Positions 1 to 7,260 are shown, counted from the stretch's first letter. The stretch is 64,000 nt of DNA from JBLIRR01 sp049472395 (GCA_049472395.1 JBLIRR010000036.1:1-64000); one strand, 5' to 3'. Notes: generated by a model not told the origin, from the sequence alone. A program made the numbers and translations.

Positions 1-11
1 ATATTGTTATA
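1..11 (-). other. Probable edge of an attC site (cut by the window end)
   Basis: A TTGTTAT box lies at 4-10, one base before the stop codon of the metallophosphoesterase gene. In the readable cassettes of this array a TTGTTAG or TTGTTAT box sits at or just beyond the stop codon and is the R'' end of attC. The rest of the site would lie outside the window, so this is inferred from position only. Confidence 0.35.
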
Positions 12-935
12 TCATAAAAAAATTGGTTTGACCAGTACTTGTTTCTTTTTTTTCCCACATATTTTTTGAGAAGTTACTCTGTTAATGCTTAAGTAGTTGT
101 ATGAATTAGTATAGAGACGATTTTCATATGTAGCTCCGGCCGGGATAACTATAAAGCTAGCATCTGGAGTTGCTTCAAATATAATGCCAGGCTTATGCAA
201 ATGCCCATGTAGAATAAACTGGGCTTTGCCTGATAATTCTCGTCTGACATCTTCTTTATCATCATCCCGGAGCCATTCTAAGGGATGGTGGAAAGTAGCA
301 ATGCAAAGGTCTGTCTGACCAACTTGTTTTAGCGCATCCCTAACCTGTTTTTCTCCAATTAAAAGGTGGTTTTTATCCGTATCCCCGGACGAGTTCCATG
401 CAGAATTCAATCCCAAAAGACCAATCTCCGTGCCTTTCAAGGAAAACTTCCTGGCCCAAAAATAGCGATTTACATAATCAAACTCCAGACCACAGCCAAA
501 GTATTTATTTATGAAATACCGATAGCCGTTAAACTTTTTGAAGTATACTTGTTTAGCCTCACTATTTAACAAAAAACTGTTAATGTCATCCCGTCCATTC
601 AAAGAGAAATTAAAATGAGGATTAATTTTGCCTCTATCAACATCATGATTGCCAGGGACAATGAAAAGGCGGTTTTTGGGAAGGCTGAATATTTCGCGTA
701 GCTTATCCAAAAAGCAGACCGCAAGCATATATTCATCTGCTTGGCCGGAGAAGGCAATATCACCAGTGATGATTATGAAATCAATGACTAAATCGTGCTC
801 GGAAGGGTATGTGCATAGATCATCCAAGAGGTTATCCAGAACTACATTCTGGTTATATCCCTCCACTGCGCCTCTATGAATTTCATCGCTGTGGAAATGT
901 AAGTCAGAAAGATGTAGCCAAGTAATATGGTTCAT
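12..935 (-). CDS. Calcineurin-like metallophosphoesterase (integron cassette gene)
   Basis: A 307-aa soluble protein with the full metallophosphoesterase motif set: DLH near residue 11, GDIAFSG near 58, GNHD near 95, a histidine pair in FHHP near 216 and HGHLH near 243. These residues bind the two metals in the family, so phosphoester hydrolysis is expected; the substrate (nucleic acid, nucleotide or protein) cannot be told. There is no signal peptide. It is the last visible cassette of the minus-strand array, with an attC-like box beyond its stop codon and an attC at 1242-1377 upstream. About 300 bases separate that attC from the start codon, so the gene may carry its own promoter. Similar stand-alone enzymes occur in mobile defence islands; a defence role here is only inference. 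Confidence 0.8.
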   Translation of the reverse strand: MNHITWLHLSDLHFHSDEIHRGAVEGYNQNVVLDNLLDDLCTYPSEHDLVIDFIIITGDIAFSGQADEYMLAVCFLDKLREIFSLPKNRLFIVPGNHDVDRGKINPHFNFSLNGRDDINSFLLNSEAKQVYFKKFNGYRYFINKYFGCGLEFDYVNRYFWARKFSLKGTEIGLLGLNSAWNSSGDTDKNHLLIGEKQVRDALKQVGQTDLCIATFHHPLEWLRDDDKEDVRRELSGKAQFILHGHLHKPGIIFEATPDASFIVIPAGATYENRLYTNSYNYLSINRVTSQKICGKKKKQVLVKPIFL

Positions 936-1241
936 AAATATGGATAGCGACTATTGAACATTAAAAGCATTAACAACTTGTTATCTCCTGTCATTGAATG
1001 ATTAAGTTTTTCTAATTTAACCGTATAGATATATACCAGGAATTTTCATTTATTTTATGCGGCTTCCCGGGCGATCATCAAATAAAGTCAATAATTGTAA
1101 TACGCGTTATGGAATATGTAAACAAAGAGTGAAAAGGCCCCTCCAAAAGACGCTAATTTAAAAAAATAATAAATTGAAACACTTAGTCTTTAATGTGACA
1201 AATTAGTAATAGCAACCTTCCTTTAATCCATATTTTTTCAA
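936..1241. other. Gene-free stretch upstream of the metallophosphoesterase
   Basis: About 300 bases between the attC at 1242 and the metallophosphoesterase start. I see AT-rich sequence that could hold a promoter and a TTAACAACTTGTTAT stretch near 970-985 that resembles isolated R-box sequence but lacks the paired arm of an attC. No gene is visible on either strand. Confidence 0.4.
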
Positions 1242-1377
1242 GATAACGACCAAGTTAACCGGCAGAAAACGCCGAATAATCAATGTATTATCTCTGGAGA
1301 TTTATGTATTATAGCATGAGAAAGCATAGAAGCAAAATCGGCCAGCGGTTTCTGTCCGGTTGAACGGCTTGTTATTC
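1242..1377 (-). repeat. attC recombination site
   Basis: Imperfect palindrome of about 135 bases. The left arm starts GATAACGACCAAGTTAACC and continues into CGGCAGAAAACGC; the right arm is GCGGTTTCTGTCCGGTTGAAC and ends CTTGTTATTC. Read on the minus strand it has the R''-L''-variable-L'-R' layout of integron attC sites, ending in a GTTATC core. It closely matches the site at 1783-1917, and both arms are conserved while the central part is not. Confidence 0.88.
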
Positions 1378-1782
1378 GCTATCTCCGCCCACCAATATGT
1401 GTAATTGTATTTGAATATATTTTGTTGGTAGAGGTCATATCTGAGCAAGAGAGCTGTACCTATTGTATTCCTTATTGTATGTTTAACAATGCTCAATCCG
1501 ATTGTGCCTTTTGTATGTGTAAATGGGAAACCCAAAGATAATGTAGTAAAAATAAGTTATCGAAACGATACACCATTCTTAGATGCTTTTCTTTCTGGTT
1601 TCTTGACAGTCTATATTTCATATTAGGGCTATTACCATAAAGTACCCATAATAGGCATGTTTTATCTGCCATATTCTATGAGCTATCTTTGACCAAATTT
1701 TATTCTTGTTTCCTATTTCTCACCTATTTTTTAAAACCAGTATTTTATGAATTTGGCATAAAACCACAGTCCATTATTCGCG
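1378..1782 (-). repeat. Cassette body without a convincing gene, copy A
   Basis: About 400 bases between two attC sites, nearly the same as 1918-2326. One open frame on the minus strand (start 1535, stop 1302) gives 77 residues that run into the attC. Between the two copies the first 53 codons differ by about seven amino-acid-changing and two silent substitutions, the pattern expected without selection on the protein. The remaining part has stops in all frames I checked. It may be a decayed gene, an RNA, or a cassette that only carries a promoter. Confidence 0.6.
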
Positions 1783-1917
1783 AATAACGACAAGTTCACC
1801 GGCAGAAAACGCCAATAAAACAGAGAGTTATCTTAAACAAACAAGTCATCTAGACACATCCGCGTATGGCAAAAAATCGGCCTGCGTTTTCTGTCCGGTG
1901 TAACGGCTTGTTATTCG
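1783..1917 (-). repeat. attC recombination site
   Basis: The left arm is AATAACGACAAGTTCACCGG then CAGAAAACGC; the right arm is GCGTTTTCTGTCCGGTGTAAC then GGCTTGTTATTC. The arms pair over more than 20 positions with small bulges, as attC sites need for folding into the recombination substrate. It separates the two duplicated cassette bodies. Confidence 0.9.
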
Positions 1918-2326
1918 ATATTTCCGCCCACCAATGTGTATAATTGTATTTGAATATATTTTGTTGGTAGAGGTCATATCTGAGCAAGAGAACTGTACAT
2001 ATTGTATTCCTTATTGTATATTTAACAATGCTCAATCCGATTGTGCCTTTTGTCTGTGTAAATGGGATACCCAACGGTAATGCAGTAAAAATAATTTATC
2101 GAAACGATATACCATGCTTATGAGCTTTTCTTTTTAGGTTCTTGATAGTCTATGTTTAATATAAGGGCTGTTAGTTACCATAAAGTACCCATAATAGGCA
2201 TGCTTTATCTGCCATATTCCATGAGCTATCTTTGACCAAGTTTTATTCTTGTTTCCTATTTCTTACCTATTTTTTAAAACCAGTATTTTATGAATTTGGC
2301 ATAAAACCACAATCCATTACTCGCAC
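1918..2326 (-). repeat. Cassette body without a convincing gene, copy B
   Basis: Near-duplicate of 1378-1782 with scattered substitutions and small indels. Its matching open frame (start 2074, stop 1850) gives 74 residues that also read into the attC. The two copies sit side by side, each with its own attC, so the cassette was probably copied by recombination and has since diverged by roughly 10 percent. Confidence 0.6.
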
Positions 2327-2457
2327 AATAACGCAGAACTCACACGCCGGAATCGCCGTAATACAAAAAGTAATCTTGGCGGAATATTATCATAACACAA
2401 ATAAGTATATTTGCAAAAATAGTAAGCGATTCCGGTCGTGTGCAGTGATTTGTTAGC
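2327..2457 (-). repeat. attC recombination site
   Basis: The left arm is AATAACGCAGAACTCACACG then CCGGAATCGC; the right arm is GCGATTCCGG, one bulged T, CGTGTG, then CAGTGATTTGTTAGC. Its sequence differs from the neighbouring attC sites but keeps the same layout. It follows the stop codon of the HNH-like gene by about a dozen bases. Confidence 0.88.
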
Positions 2458-2469
2458 AATTGAAATTAT

Positions 2470-3228
2470 TTAAATATTTTTGTCTCTTACTTCTTGGATA
2501 GACCTATAGTCTCCAGGAATACCAGTATTTATAGGTAATACAGGCAATTTTACTTCCATTGCTTTTGGATAATTAAAAACATAATTCTTAAAATACGTAA
2601 TTTCATATAGCCTTTTATCAGGAGGCATATCACCGTGGGTGGTCATTACATAGACAAATGGTGGGAAAGCAATTTCAGAAAATATGCTTCGTTTTCGATT
2701 GCCTAAATCCAAAAGTCCAACTGTTGAAATAATTTTGTATAGTCCTGATGCATTATATGCAATAAAAAATCGATAGAACTCTGGTAATTCCCTTTGATGC
2801 TTATTAAGCACAAATCTCACAAGATCTTGATTGAACAAATGAAATCTGTCCCGTTCACAAGAAAAGAACATGGCTGCAATTTGTTTAAGTATTTCTAATG
2901 GATACATGTATTGGATGTAGATCAATGATGGTGCACTCTTAGTTTTAATCAAAATCTCCATGCATTGATTGCACCAATCAATAAATTTATTCGCGTACCA
3001 TGAACCAGTATTATTATTACATTGAGGGCAGAGCGTATATGCGCCCATCCCTTTTTGTGAAAATTTGCCTTTAGGCAAGGAAGTTGACGTAATAGAAAAC
3101 ATTTTTTCTATGCCAACTTTTACGAGTTTTCGGTTATTAAACGCTTTTTCAGGTGGTACATGTTCGTAAGATAATTGGCCATTAGTACCACAAATATGAC
3201 ATGTACCGACCACTTTTTTTCGAGGCAT
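2470..3228 (-). CDS. HNH-nuclease-like zinc-binding protein (integron cassette gene)
   Basis: A 252-aa soluble protein. The N-terminus has a CHIC knuckle near residue 10, an EHVPP motif near 22 and a second CPQC knuckle followed by NNNTG near 68. This C-x2-C, E-H-V-P-P, C-x2-C order is typical of one group of HNH endonucleases, where the His is catalytic and the Cys pairs bind zinc. The C-terminal two thirds have no motif I know and could set specificity. The start is well placed, with GAGGG six bases upstream, immediately after the core of the next attC, so the cassette carries almost no leader. Nuclease activity is inferred from the motif; a defence or mobility role is a guess. Confidence 0.65.
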   Translation of the reverse strand: MPRKKVVGTCHICGTNGQLSYEHVPPEKAFNNRKLVKVGIEKMFSITSTSLPKGKFSQKGMGAYTLCPQCNNNTGSWYANKFIDWCNQCMEILIKTKSAPSLIYIQYMYPLEILKQIAAMFFSCERDRFHLFNQDLVRFVLNKHQRELPEFYRFFIAYNASGLYKIISTVGLLDLGNRKRSIFSEIAFPPFVYVMTTHGDMPPDKRLYEITYFKNYVFNYPKAMEVKLPVLPINTGIPGDYRSIQEVRDKNI

Positions 3229-3239
3229 CTTACCCTCTT

Positions 3240-3373
3240 GCTAACGACAAACTAACCTGCTGAAATCGCGAATAAAAAAAACAATGATCTATAGCCGTTA
3301 ATATTTTAACATAGGACCAAGTATGTTAGCAAAATCGACCAGCGATTTCAGTCAGGTTCAGTGATTTGTTAGT
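3240..3373 (-). repeat. attC recombination site
   Basis: The left arm is GCTAACGACAAACTAACCTG then CTGAAATCGC; the right arm is GCGATTTCAGTCAGGTTCAG then TGATTTGTTAGTC. Its R'' box overlaps the stop codon of the second TIR gene, as is usual for cassette genes. Confidence 0.9.
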
Positions 3374-3770
3374 CCTTTGTATTGCTGACTGCCTGGGCCA
3401 CGATTTCCCCTGCTTTATGTGGATCGTCGACGGCTACAACTTGAAACTGTATCAGCAGTGATGGTAAATCACGGACATCCAAGCCTTGAATTAATACGGG
3501 GATGACGCGTTTTCCATCTGCCACGGCAGCACCAACCTCGAAAAACATCCAAGGACGGTTAATACTGCTTTTACTAAGTATCGCTACAAGAATAGAACTT
3601 TTACGAAGAGCATCCTGGATTAAATCCTGCCACCTATCACCAGCTTTGATATCATTAACATCATACCAAACATCTATCTGGTGACTAGTCAGAGAATGTA
3701 CGAATTGCTCTACCCACGCCCTATCAGCGTGAGAATAGGAAAGGAAAATTTTATTTTTTGATTCACTCAT
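3369..3770 (-). CDS. TIR-domain protein, second gene of a TIR pair
   Basis: At 133 aa this is little more than one TIR domain. It opens with KIFLSYSHAD (beta-A strand), has WYDVNDIKAGDRW (BB loop) and WMFFEVGAA, in which the Glu fits the catalytic Glu of NAD-cleaving bacterial TIR domains. No sensor, membrane or effector domain is attached. It starts one base after the stop of the upstream TIR gene, with AGGAG ten bases before its ATG, so the two are co-transcribed and probably translationally coupled. Its stop lies in the attC R'' box. Stand-alone TIR proteins such as ThsB of Thoeris make NAD-derived signals; here no ThsA-like partner is nearby, so the system, if it is defence, would be of another type. 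Confidence 0.82.
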   Translation of the reverse strand: MSESKNKIFLSYSHADRAWVEQFVHSLTSHQIDVWYDVNDIKAGDRWQDLIQDALRKSSILVAILSKSSINRPWMFFEVGAAVADGKRVIPVLIQGLDVRDLPSLLIQFQVVAVDDPHKAGEIVAQAVSNTKD

Positions 3771-3771
3771 A

Positions 3772-4236
3772 TTATTTTTCTCCTGTTACACGGTCAGCTA
3801 GCTGTTTAAAATACTCGTCGATATCGTTTAACTTTATGATGTCTCTTTTTTTTAAAAACACTGGAGCATTAGGTTGAGACTGAAAATCTTTCTGCGAAAG
3901 TCCGTGCAAAACGACAACTATTGGAATACGTCGTATCCATGCTGCACCGATTTCTGCCCAGACGTATGGTCGTTCTAGTGACCATGGAGTAAACAGAACC
4001 AATAGTTCATGAGCCCTATCGAGAAACTCTCGAATGTCTTCCTCAAACTCGGCACCTACATCAACATCTGCCTCATCTAGGAATGGAGTAGCACCACAGG
4101 CATCTATCTCCCGTGCTATTTGACGTGCTACCCATGTATCTTCACCAGAATGGCTGACGAAAACTAGTTTTGTGTTTTTATTAGATGATGGCACTTCCTT
4201 CCTTCCTTTCTTATGGACTAACATATTATTAGCCAA
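3772..4236 (-). CDS. TIR-domain protein, first gene of a TIR pair
   Basis: A 154-aa protein with one TIR domain: KLVFVSHSGED near residue 23, PFLDEADVDVG in the BB-loop region and PYVWAEIGAA with the Glu expected of TIR NADases. The longest frame begins at a TTG (4236); an ATG four codons later is a likely alternative, and neither has a clear Shine-Dalgarno sequence. It shares only distant similarity with the next TIR gene, so the pair is not a recent duplication. The cluster of palindromes at 4258-4390 lies directly upstream and probably controls it. An NAD-consuming or signal-making role is known for the family; use against phages is inferred from the integron context. Confidence 0.82.
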   Translation of the reverse strand: MANNMLVHKKGRKEVPSSNKNTKLVFVSHSGEDTWVARQIAREIDACGATPFLDEADVDVGAEFEEDIREFLDRAHELLVLFTPWSLERPYVWAEIGAAWIRRIPIVVVLHGLSQKDFQSQPNAPVFLKKRDIIKLNDIDEYFKQLADRVTGEK

Positions 4237-4257
4237 CTTAAATTACAACTTTTTTTG

Positions 4258-4390
4258 TTTCCAATATTAGGAAGAAGTTTCCAATATTAGGAAGATTTAA
4301 GAAAACTTCCTAATATTAGGAACAAAAAAATGTCTATTATTAGGAACATTTATAAAAGAAAAGGTGTTTCCAAACTTCCTAATATTAGGC
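4258..4390 (-). promoter_or_regulatory. Cluster of TTCCTAATATTAGGAA palindromes upstream of the TIR genes
   Basis: Four close copies and one weaker copy of one palindrome lie in 133 bases: 4258-4274 and 4278-4294 (TTTCCAATATTAGGAAG, 20 bases apart), 4306-4323 (perfect TTCCTAATATTAGGAA core), about 4333-4347 (TCTATTATTAGGAAC) and 4375-4390 (CTTCCTAATATTAGGC). The array fills most of the gap between the TIR operon start and the end of the 114-aa gene. Repeated palindromes in a promoter region usually bind a dimeric regulator; which protein does so is unknown. Confidence 0.7.
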
Positions 4391-4400
4391 ATTTTTGATT

Positions 4401-4745
4401 TCATACCCCATCTATTATTCTGTCTTCCAAACTTAATTGAATAACCTCTTTATAAGGAATTTTCCAAAGCTTTCTTTCACCATCCCATCTACCTCCAGCT
4501 CCCTTAACTACCTTTCGTAAGTATGTTTCTCTATAACCGATCCGAAGCTGTACGAGCTTATTTCCAGGTATTTTTTGAGAATTAGGTTTCCACTTACTTT
4601 CTTCCAAAATGATTTCAACAGTTTTTATTTTTCGTTGTTCTTTTTGATCATATCGGTAACGTACGCAAAATAACTTATCTCCATATTCTTTAGTTAGCTT
4701 CTTTGTCCCAGGTTGTCCTGGAATTAATTTTTTTAGCGTTCTCAT
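4401..4745 (-). CDS. Small basic protein often found next to integrases
   Basis: 114 aa, rich in Lys and Arg, starting MRTLKKLIPGQPGTKKL and then a VRYRYD segment; the middle has RETYLRKVVKGAGGRWDGE. I recall proteins with this opening beside recombinase and transposase genes in many bacteria, but I know no function. Both halves read like short beta-rich DNA- or RNA-binding pieces, which is inference. It begins 31 bases after the integrase stop and just inside the proposed attI core, so it would be the first cassette gene, although no attC separates it from the TIR pair. Confidence 0.65.
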   Translation of the reverse strand: MRTLKKLIPGQPGTKKLTKEYGDKLFCVRYRYDQKEQRKIKTVEIILEESKWKPNSQKIPGNKLVQLRIGYRETYLRKVVKGAGGRWDGERKLWKIPYKEVIQLSLEDRIIDGV

Positions 4746-4755
4746 TGCTTAACCC

Positions 4756-4766
4756 GTTATAACGAC
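4756..4766 (-). other. Putative attI core site
   Basis: On the minus strand this reads GTCGTTATAAC. The same GTCGTTA core (or one base different) ends the attC sites at 1242, 1783 and 3240. It lies ten bases beyond the integrase stop codon, exactly where the cassettes begin, which is where attI is expected in integrons whose integrase points toward the array. It also forms the palindrome CGTTATAACG (4755-4764). Confidence 0.55.
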
Positions 4767-4776
4767 ATCATATATC

Positions 4777-5769
4777 CTAAAGTCTGTCAGCAGGACTTTC
4801 TATCCCCCTTCCTCCCCGGTTGAGTACATGGGCATAAATCATTGTAGTTTTGACATCCTTATGCCCCAGTAATTCCTGTATGGTTCTAATATCATAACCA
4901 TCCTCTAACAGATGCGTTGCGAATGAGTGCCTGAATGAATGGCTACTTGCATGTTTGACAATGCCTGCTTTACGAAGAGCTACCTTAATAGCTCTTTGCA
5001 GTACTGCTTCGTGAACGTGGTGCCGTCGTTTACTCCCTGATCGTGGATCAATTGATATTTGCGATGCCGGAAATATATACTGCCATCCCCATTCTCGATT
5101 TGCATGAGGATATTTTTTCTCCAGTGCATAGGGTAAATATACAGCGCCATATCCTTTTTTTAAATCAGCTTCATGAATTCTTTTCACTTTTTCTCGATAG
5201 TGCTTCAATGGTTTTTTTACACCCTGGGGTAACATCGTCACCCGATCCACATTACCTTTTGTGTCTCTAACGACAATTTGATTATAGTCAAAGTCAACAT
5301 CCTTCACTCGCAACCGAAGGCACTCCATCAATCGCAACCCTGAACCGTAAAGGAGCATTGTCATAATCCACTTAGTATCATCTAAATAGCCCAAGACGGC
5401 TTTAACCTCCTCTTTTGTGAGCACCACCGGCAATTTTTTGGGCTTTTTAGCCCAGATCATATCACCGATGTCGCCCAATTGCTGTTTAAGTACATGTTTG
5501 TAAAGAAATACAATAGCACAAAGAGCTTGATTTTGTGTGGAGGCAGCTACATTTTCATTGATTGCCAGATACGTTAAAAATTGATTAACTTCACAGGCAC
5601 CCATTTCTCTTGGATGGCGTTTATTATGAAAAAGAATAAATCGTACAATCCATTTTATATACGATTCTTCAGTTCGGAGGCTGTAATGTTTGGTTTTAAG
5701 GATAAAACGGACTTGATCAATAAGTTTTGGCTTTTTCTGAATAGTTGAATTTTTAATTGTTTGAGACAT
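4777..5769 (-). CDS. intI: Integron integrase (IntI-type tyrosine recombinase)
   Basis: 330 aa. An N-terminal SAM-like DNA-binding domain (residues about 20-105, with SLRTEESYIKWI) precedes the catalytic domain. Catalytic residues are visible: Arg in GSGLRLMECLRLR, HSFRH, LGHKD and the nucleophile in MIYAHV. Between them, residues about 208-255 (LPYALEKKYPHAN, then WQYIFPA and RSGSKRRHH) form the extra segment that sets IntI apart from XerC/XerD. IntI joins attI and single-stranded folded attC sites. The gene lies on the same strand as the cassettes and upstream of them, opposite to class 1-type integrons but as described for Treponema denticola and some planctomycetes. A near-perfect promoter lies upstream. 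Nothing looks broken. Confidence 0.92.
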   Translation of the reverse strand: MSQTIKNSTIQKKPKLIDQVRFILKTKHYSLRTEESYIKWIVRFILFHNKRHPREMGACEVNQFLTYLAINENVAASTQNQALCAIVFLYKHVLKQQLGDIGDMIWAKKPKKLPVVLTKEEVKAVLGYLDDTKWIMTMLLYGSGLRLMECLRLRVKDVDFDYNQIVVRDTKGNVDRVTMLPQGVKKPLKHYREKVKRIHEADLKKGYGAVYLPYALEKKYPHANREWGWQYIFPASQISIDPRSGSKRRHHVHEAVLQRAIKVALRKAGIVKHASSHSFRHSFATHLLEDGYDIRTIQELLGHKDVKTTMIYAHVLNRGGRGIESPADRL

Positions 5770-5823
5770 TTAGATTCGTCTCCATTAACAATTTATAAGA
5801 TGTTACCTAATCAAGATAAATAT

Positions 5824-5852
5824 AGTATAGATTATATTAATGCTTTTGTCAA
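5824..5852 (-). promoter_or_regulatory. Sigma-70-type promoter of the integrase gene
   Basis: On the minus strand TTGACA (5847-5852) and TATACT (5824-5829) are separated by exactly 17 bases, pointing at the integrase start about 55 bases away. I see no LexA-type box over it, unlike many SOS-controlled integron integrases. Confidence 0.75.
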
Positions 5853-5905
5853 AAAAGCCGAGCAAAGAAAGCTTCGCCCCTTGAATTACACAGAAGGGAT
5901 CTATC

Positions 5906-6166
5906 ATGGTAAGGTTAACACCTGAGCAGTACAGAGATTTCCTTGAAATCCTTGATGATCGTCATCAATCAGCATCTACGCTTCTGACCAGTCAATTCCC
6001 CCTTGCCCACTGGCATGACCATATAGGCGATCCAACTATAGCTGATGCTATTTTAGATCGCTTAATTCATAATTGTTATAAAATAGAAATGAAAGGAGAA
6101 TCTATGAGAAAATTGAAGAATCTAGAAAACAGAAAAAAGAGCACTAATCACGTTCAACAAGACTGA
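5906..6166 (+). pseudogene. istB: C-terminal fragment of istB (IS21 helper ATPase)
   Basis: The 86 residues match the end of IstB: LTPEQYRDFLEILDDRH, then STLLTSQFPLAHWHDHIGD, DAILDRLIHN and MKGESMRK. Normal IstB is about 250 aa and has Walker A and B motifs, which are absent here. The ATG is an internal Met or chance start. The last 20 residues are probably read-through beyond the original end. Confidence 0.8.
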
Positions 6167-6280
6167 AGCAATCGTGCCGATTATTCCAATGATCTTCCGC
6201 TTTTAAAGAAAGGAGATGCATATAAATAAGATCATTCTATTATAGGGAGCATACACCACAGATTATGGATAGTGCCGCCG

Positions 6281-6339
6281 TTGTGGATAAGTCTACGCTC
6301 AAAAAAGGTTGGCTAATATTTTCAGAGACTTATCCACAA
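6281..6339. repeat. Perfect 13-bp inverted repeat made of two DnaA-box-like sequences
   Basis: TTGTGGATAAGTC at 6281-6293 is the exact reverse complement of GACTTATCCACAA at 6327-6339. Each arm contains TTATCCACAA, a near-consensus DnaA box. It lies in the non-coding tail of the IS21 remnant, followed by another TTTTCCACA near 6393. It may be a regulatory or replication-sensing feature of the element. Confidence 0.65.
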
Positions 6340-6527
6340 GGGCTTGAAAAACTCAGGAAGCCTTGTGGTACGGAAATACTTATTGGCGAGTTTTCCACAT
6401 TACCCACAATCTCTACTACTATTTTTATATAAAATTTTTTCAAATTAAGAAGGAAAAAAGAAAAACTCTTGACTTTCAATCGACCATTTTTCATAATGAA
6501 ATAATCAGCGTCGCTTACGCTCCGAAA

Positions 6528-6599
6528 ATGGTCGGTTTGAAACCGGATTCACTGGTCGGATAAAACCGGAATCGGTGGTCGATTTCACCAGAATACGCA
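6528..6599. repeat. IS21-type terminal direct repeats
   Basis: Three tandem units begin TGGTCGGTTTGAAACCGG (6529), TGGTCGGATAAAACCGG (6553) and TGGTCGATTTCACCAG (6576), each about 23 bases. An inverted copy (CGACCATTTT) lies at 6481. Multiple internal copies of the terminal sequence are the usual binding sites of IS21-family transposase. Confidence 0.75.
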
Positions 6600-6881
6600 A
6601 TAAATCAAGGTCGTTCTGATATTTTCTGCCTTTGCATTGCCAGTATTCTTTATTTTCGGATGAAGCAAAAGCTTTTGTGGACTTTCTATTTTTATTTGAT
6701 CTATCCGGTCCAATATTATCTTGGGTTTGGGGAAAGAAATGAAATTAAGCACAAGCTGACCGCAGAAAAATATAAGCGCTAATATGATTATCCCACGTGA
6801 ATGGTTTTTGTTATTTTTCCATAGTACAAACGAAATAACAGCAAGAATTACATATAAGAATAATTTTGGAAAATGTAGCAT
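6585..6881 (-). pseudogene. Membrane protein gene (probable cassette), 3' end cut by the IS21 remnant
   Basis: The N-terminal residues (to about 50) form two membrane helices separated by WKNNKNHSRG; an outside domain begins with IKNTGNAKAENIRTTL, which looks like the first strands of an Ig-like fold. The last four residues come from the end of the insertion sequence at 6599, so the original C-terminus is lost. The gene starts about 35 bases after an attC-like site (6916-7046), so it was the gene of an integron cassette. Function unknown. Confidence 0.6.
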
Positions 6882-6915
6882 TTATTTTGCCTTTTTCAGT
6901 TTTTATTTCTACATA

Positions 6916-7046
6916 TAATGACCTGTTCACCCGCCAAAACGACACAACGGATATAAGCTAACTTTAACAATAATATATTGTAACATAAGCCCACTCCCTA
7001 ATAAAATGGCTTTGAGTTTTGGTCGGCGTGCAGCAGATTGTTCAAG
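6916..7046 (-). repeat. attC-like site upstream of the integrase
   Basis: The left arm is TAATGACCTGTTCACCCGCC then AAAAC; the right arm is GTTTTGGTCGGCGTGCAGCAG then ATTGTTCAAG. The arms pair in the same way as in the four sites of the main array and the orientation is the same, but the R boxes have drifted. It shows that cassettes also lie on the far side of the integrase. Confidence 0.7.
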
Positions 7047-7260
7047 TAAGCCGCTCCGCGGCAGCATTTAAACGAACGATCCATACTAATTGTCAAATAA
7101 GGTGAAATCGTATATAATCTATATATGCTTTTGCTAAATTTATTATCCAAATCTGCCATCTATTTTAACATTAATTTACCCGTCTAAGAGCAGTAGAAAG
7201 CAATCCCCTTATTACATAATTCATGCCAACCTTTTTTTCGGGCTCCGCGGCTTCTTGAAC
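7040..7260. repeat. Inverted repeat GTTCAAGTAAGCCGC / GCGGCTTCTTGAAC
   Basis: 7040-7054 and 7247-7260 are reverse complements with one extra base, and CTCCGCGG follows or precedes both arms. The R boxes of the two neighbouring attC-like sites sit inside the arms. The 190 bases between hold no gene. It may be a minimal cassette or a rearranged attC. Confidence 0.5.

Larger units (their letters stand above)
5885..6599 (+). mobile_element. Remnant of an IS21-family insertion sequence (right end)
   Basis: Holds the end of an IstB-like gene and then about 430 bases of non-coding sequence closing with repeated terminal motifs that end in ...AATACGCA at 6599. IstA and most of istB are missing, so the element cannot move by itself. 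The outer end falls inside a small membrane protein gene at 6585-6881, which it cut. The left limit is approximate. Confidence 0.7.

Noticed and set aside
970..985. TTAACAACTTGTTAT as a further attC
   Set aside because: It has no second arm at attC distance and lies inside the cassette leader.
2232..2456. 74-codon plus-strand frame across a cassette
   Set aside because: It runs through the attC arms and is not kept in the second copy of the cassette body.
3369..4236. Thoeris system
   Set aside because: Both genes are TIR-only and no ThsA (SIR2-SLOG or membrane/Macro protein) lies next to them.
5860..5890. Possible terminator GCCGAGC-AAAGAAA-GCTTCGCC next to the integrase promoter
   Set aside because: Only three or four pairs with wobble can form; the run of T on the minus strand is part of the promoter region.
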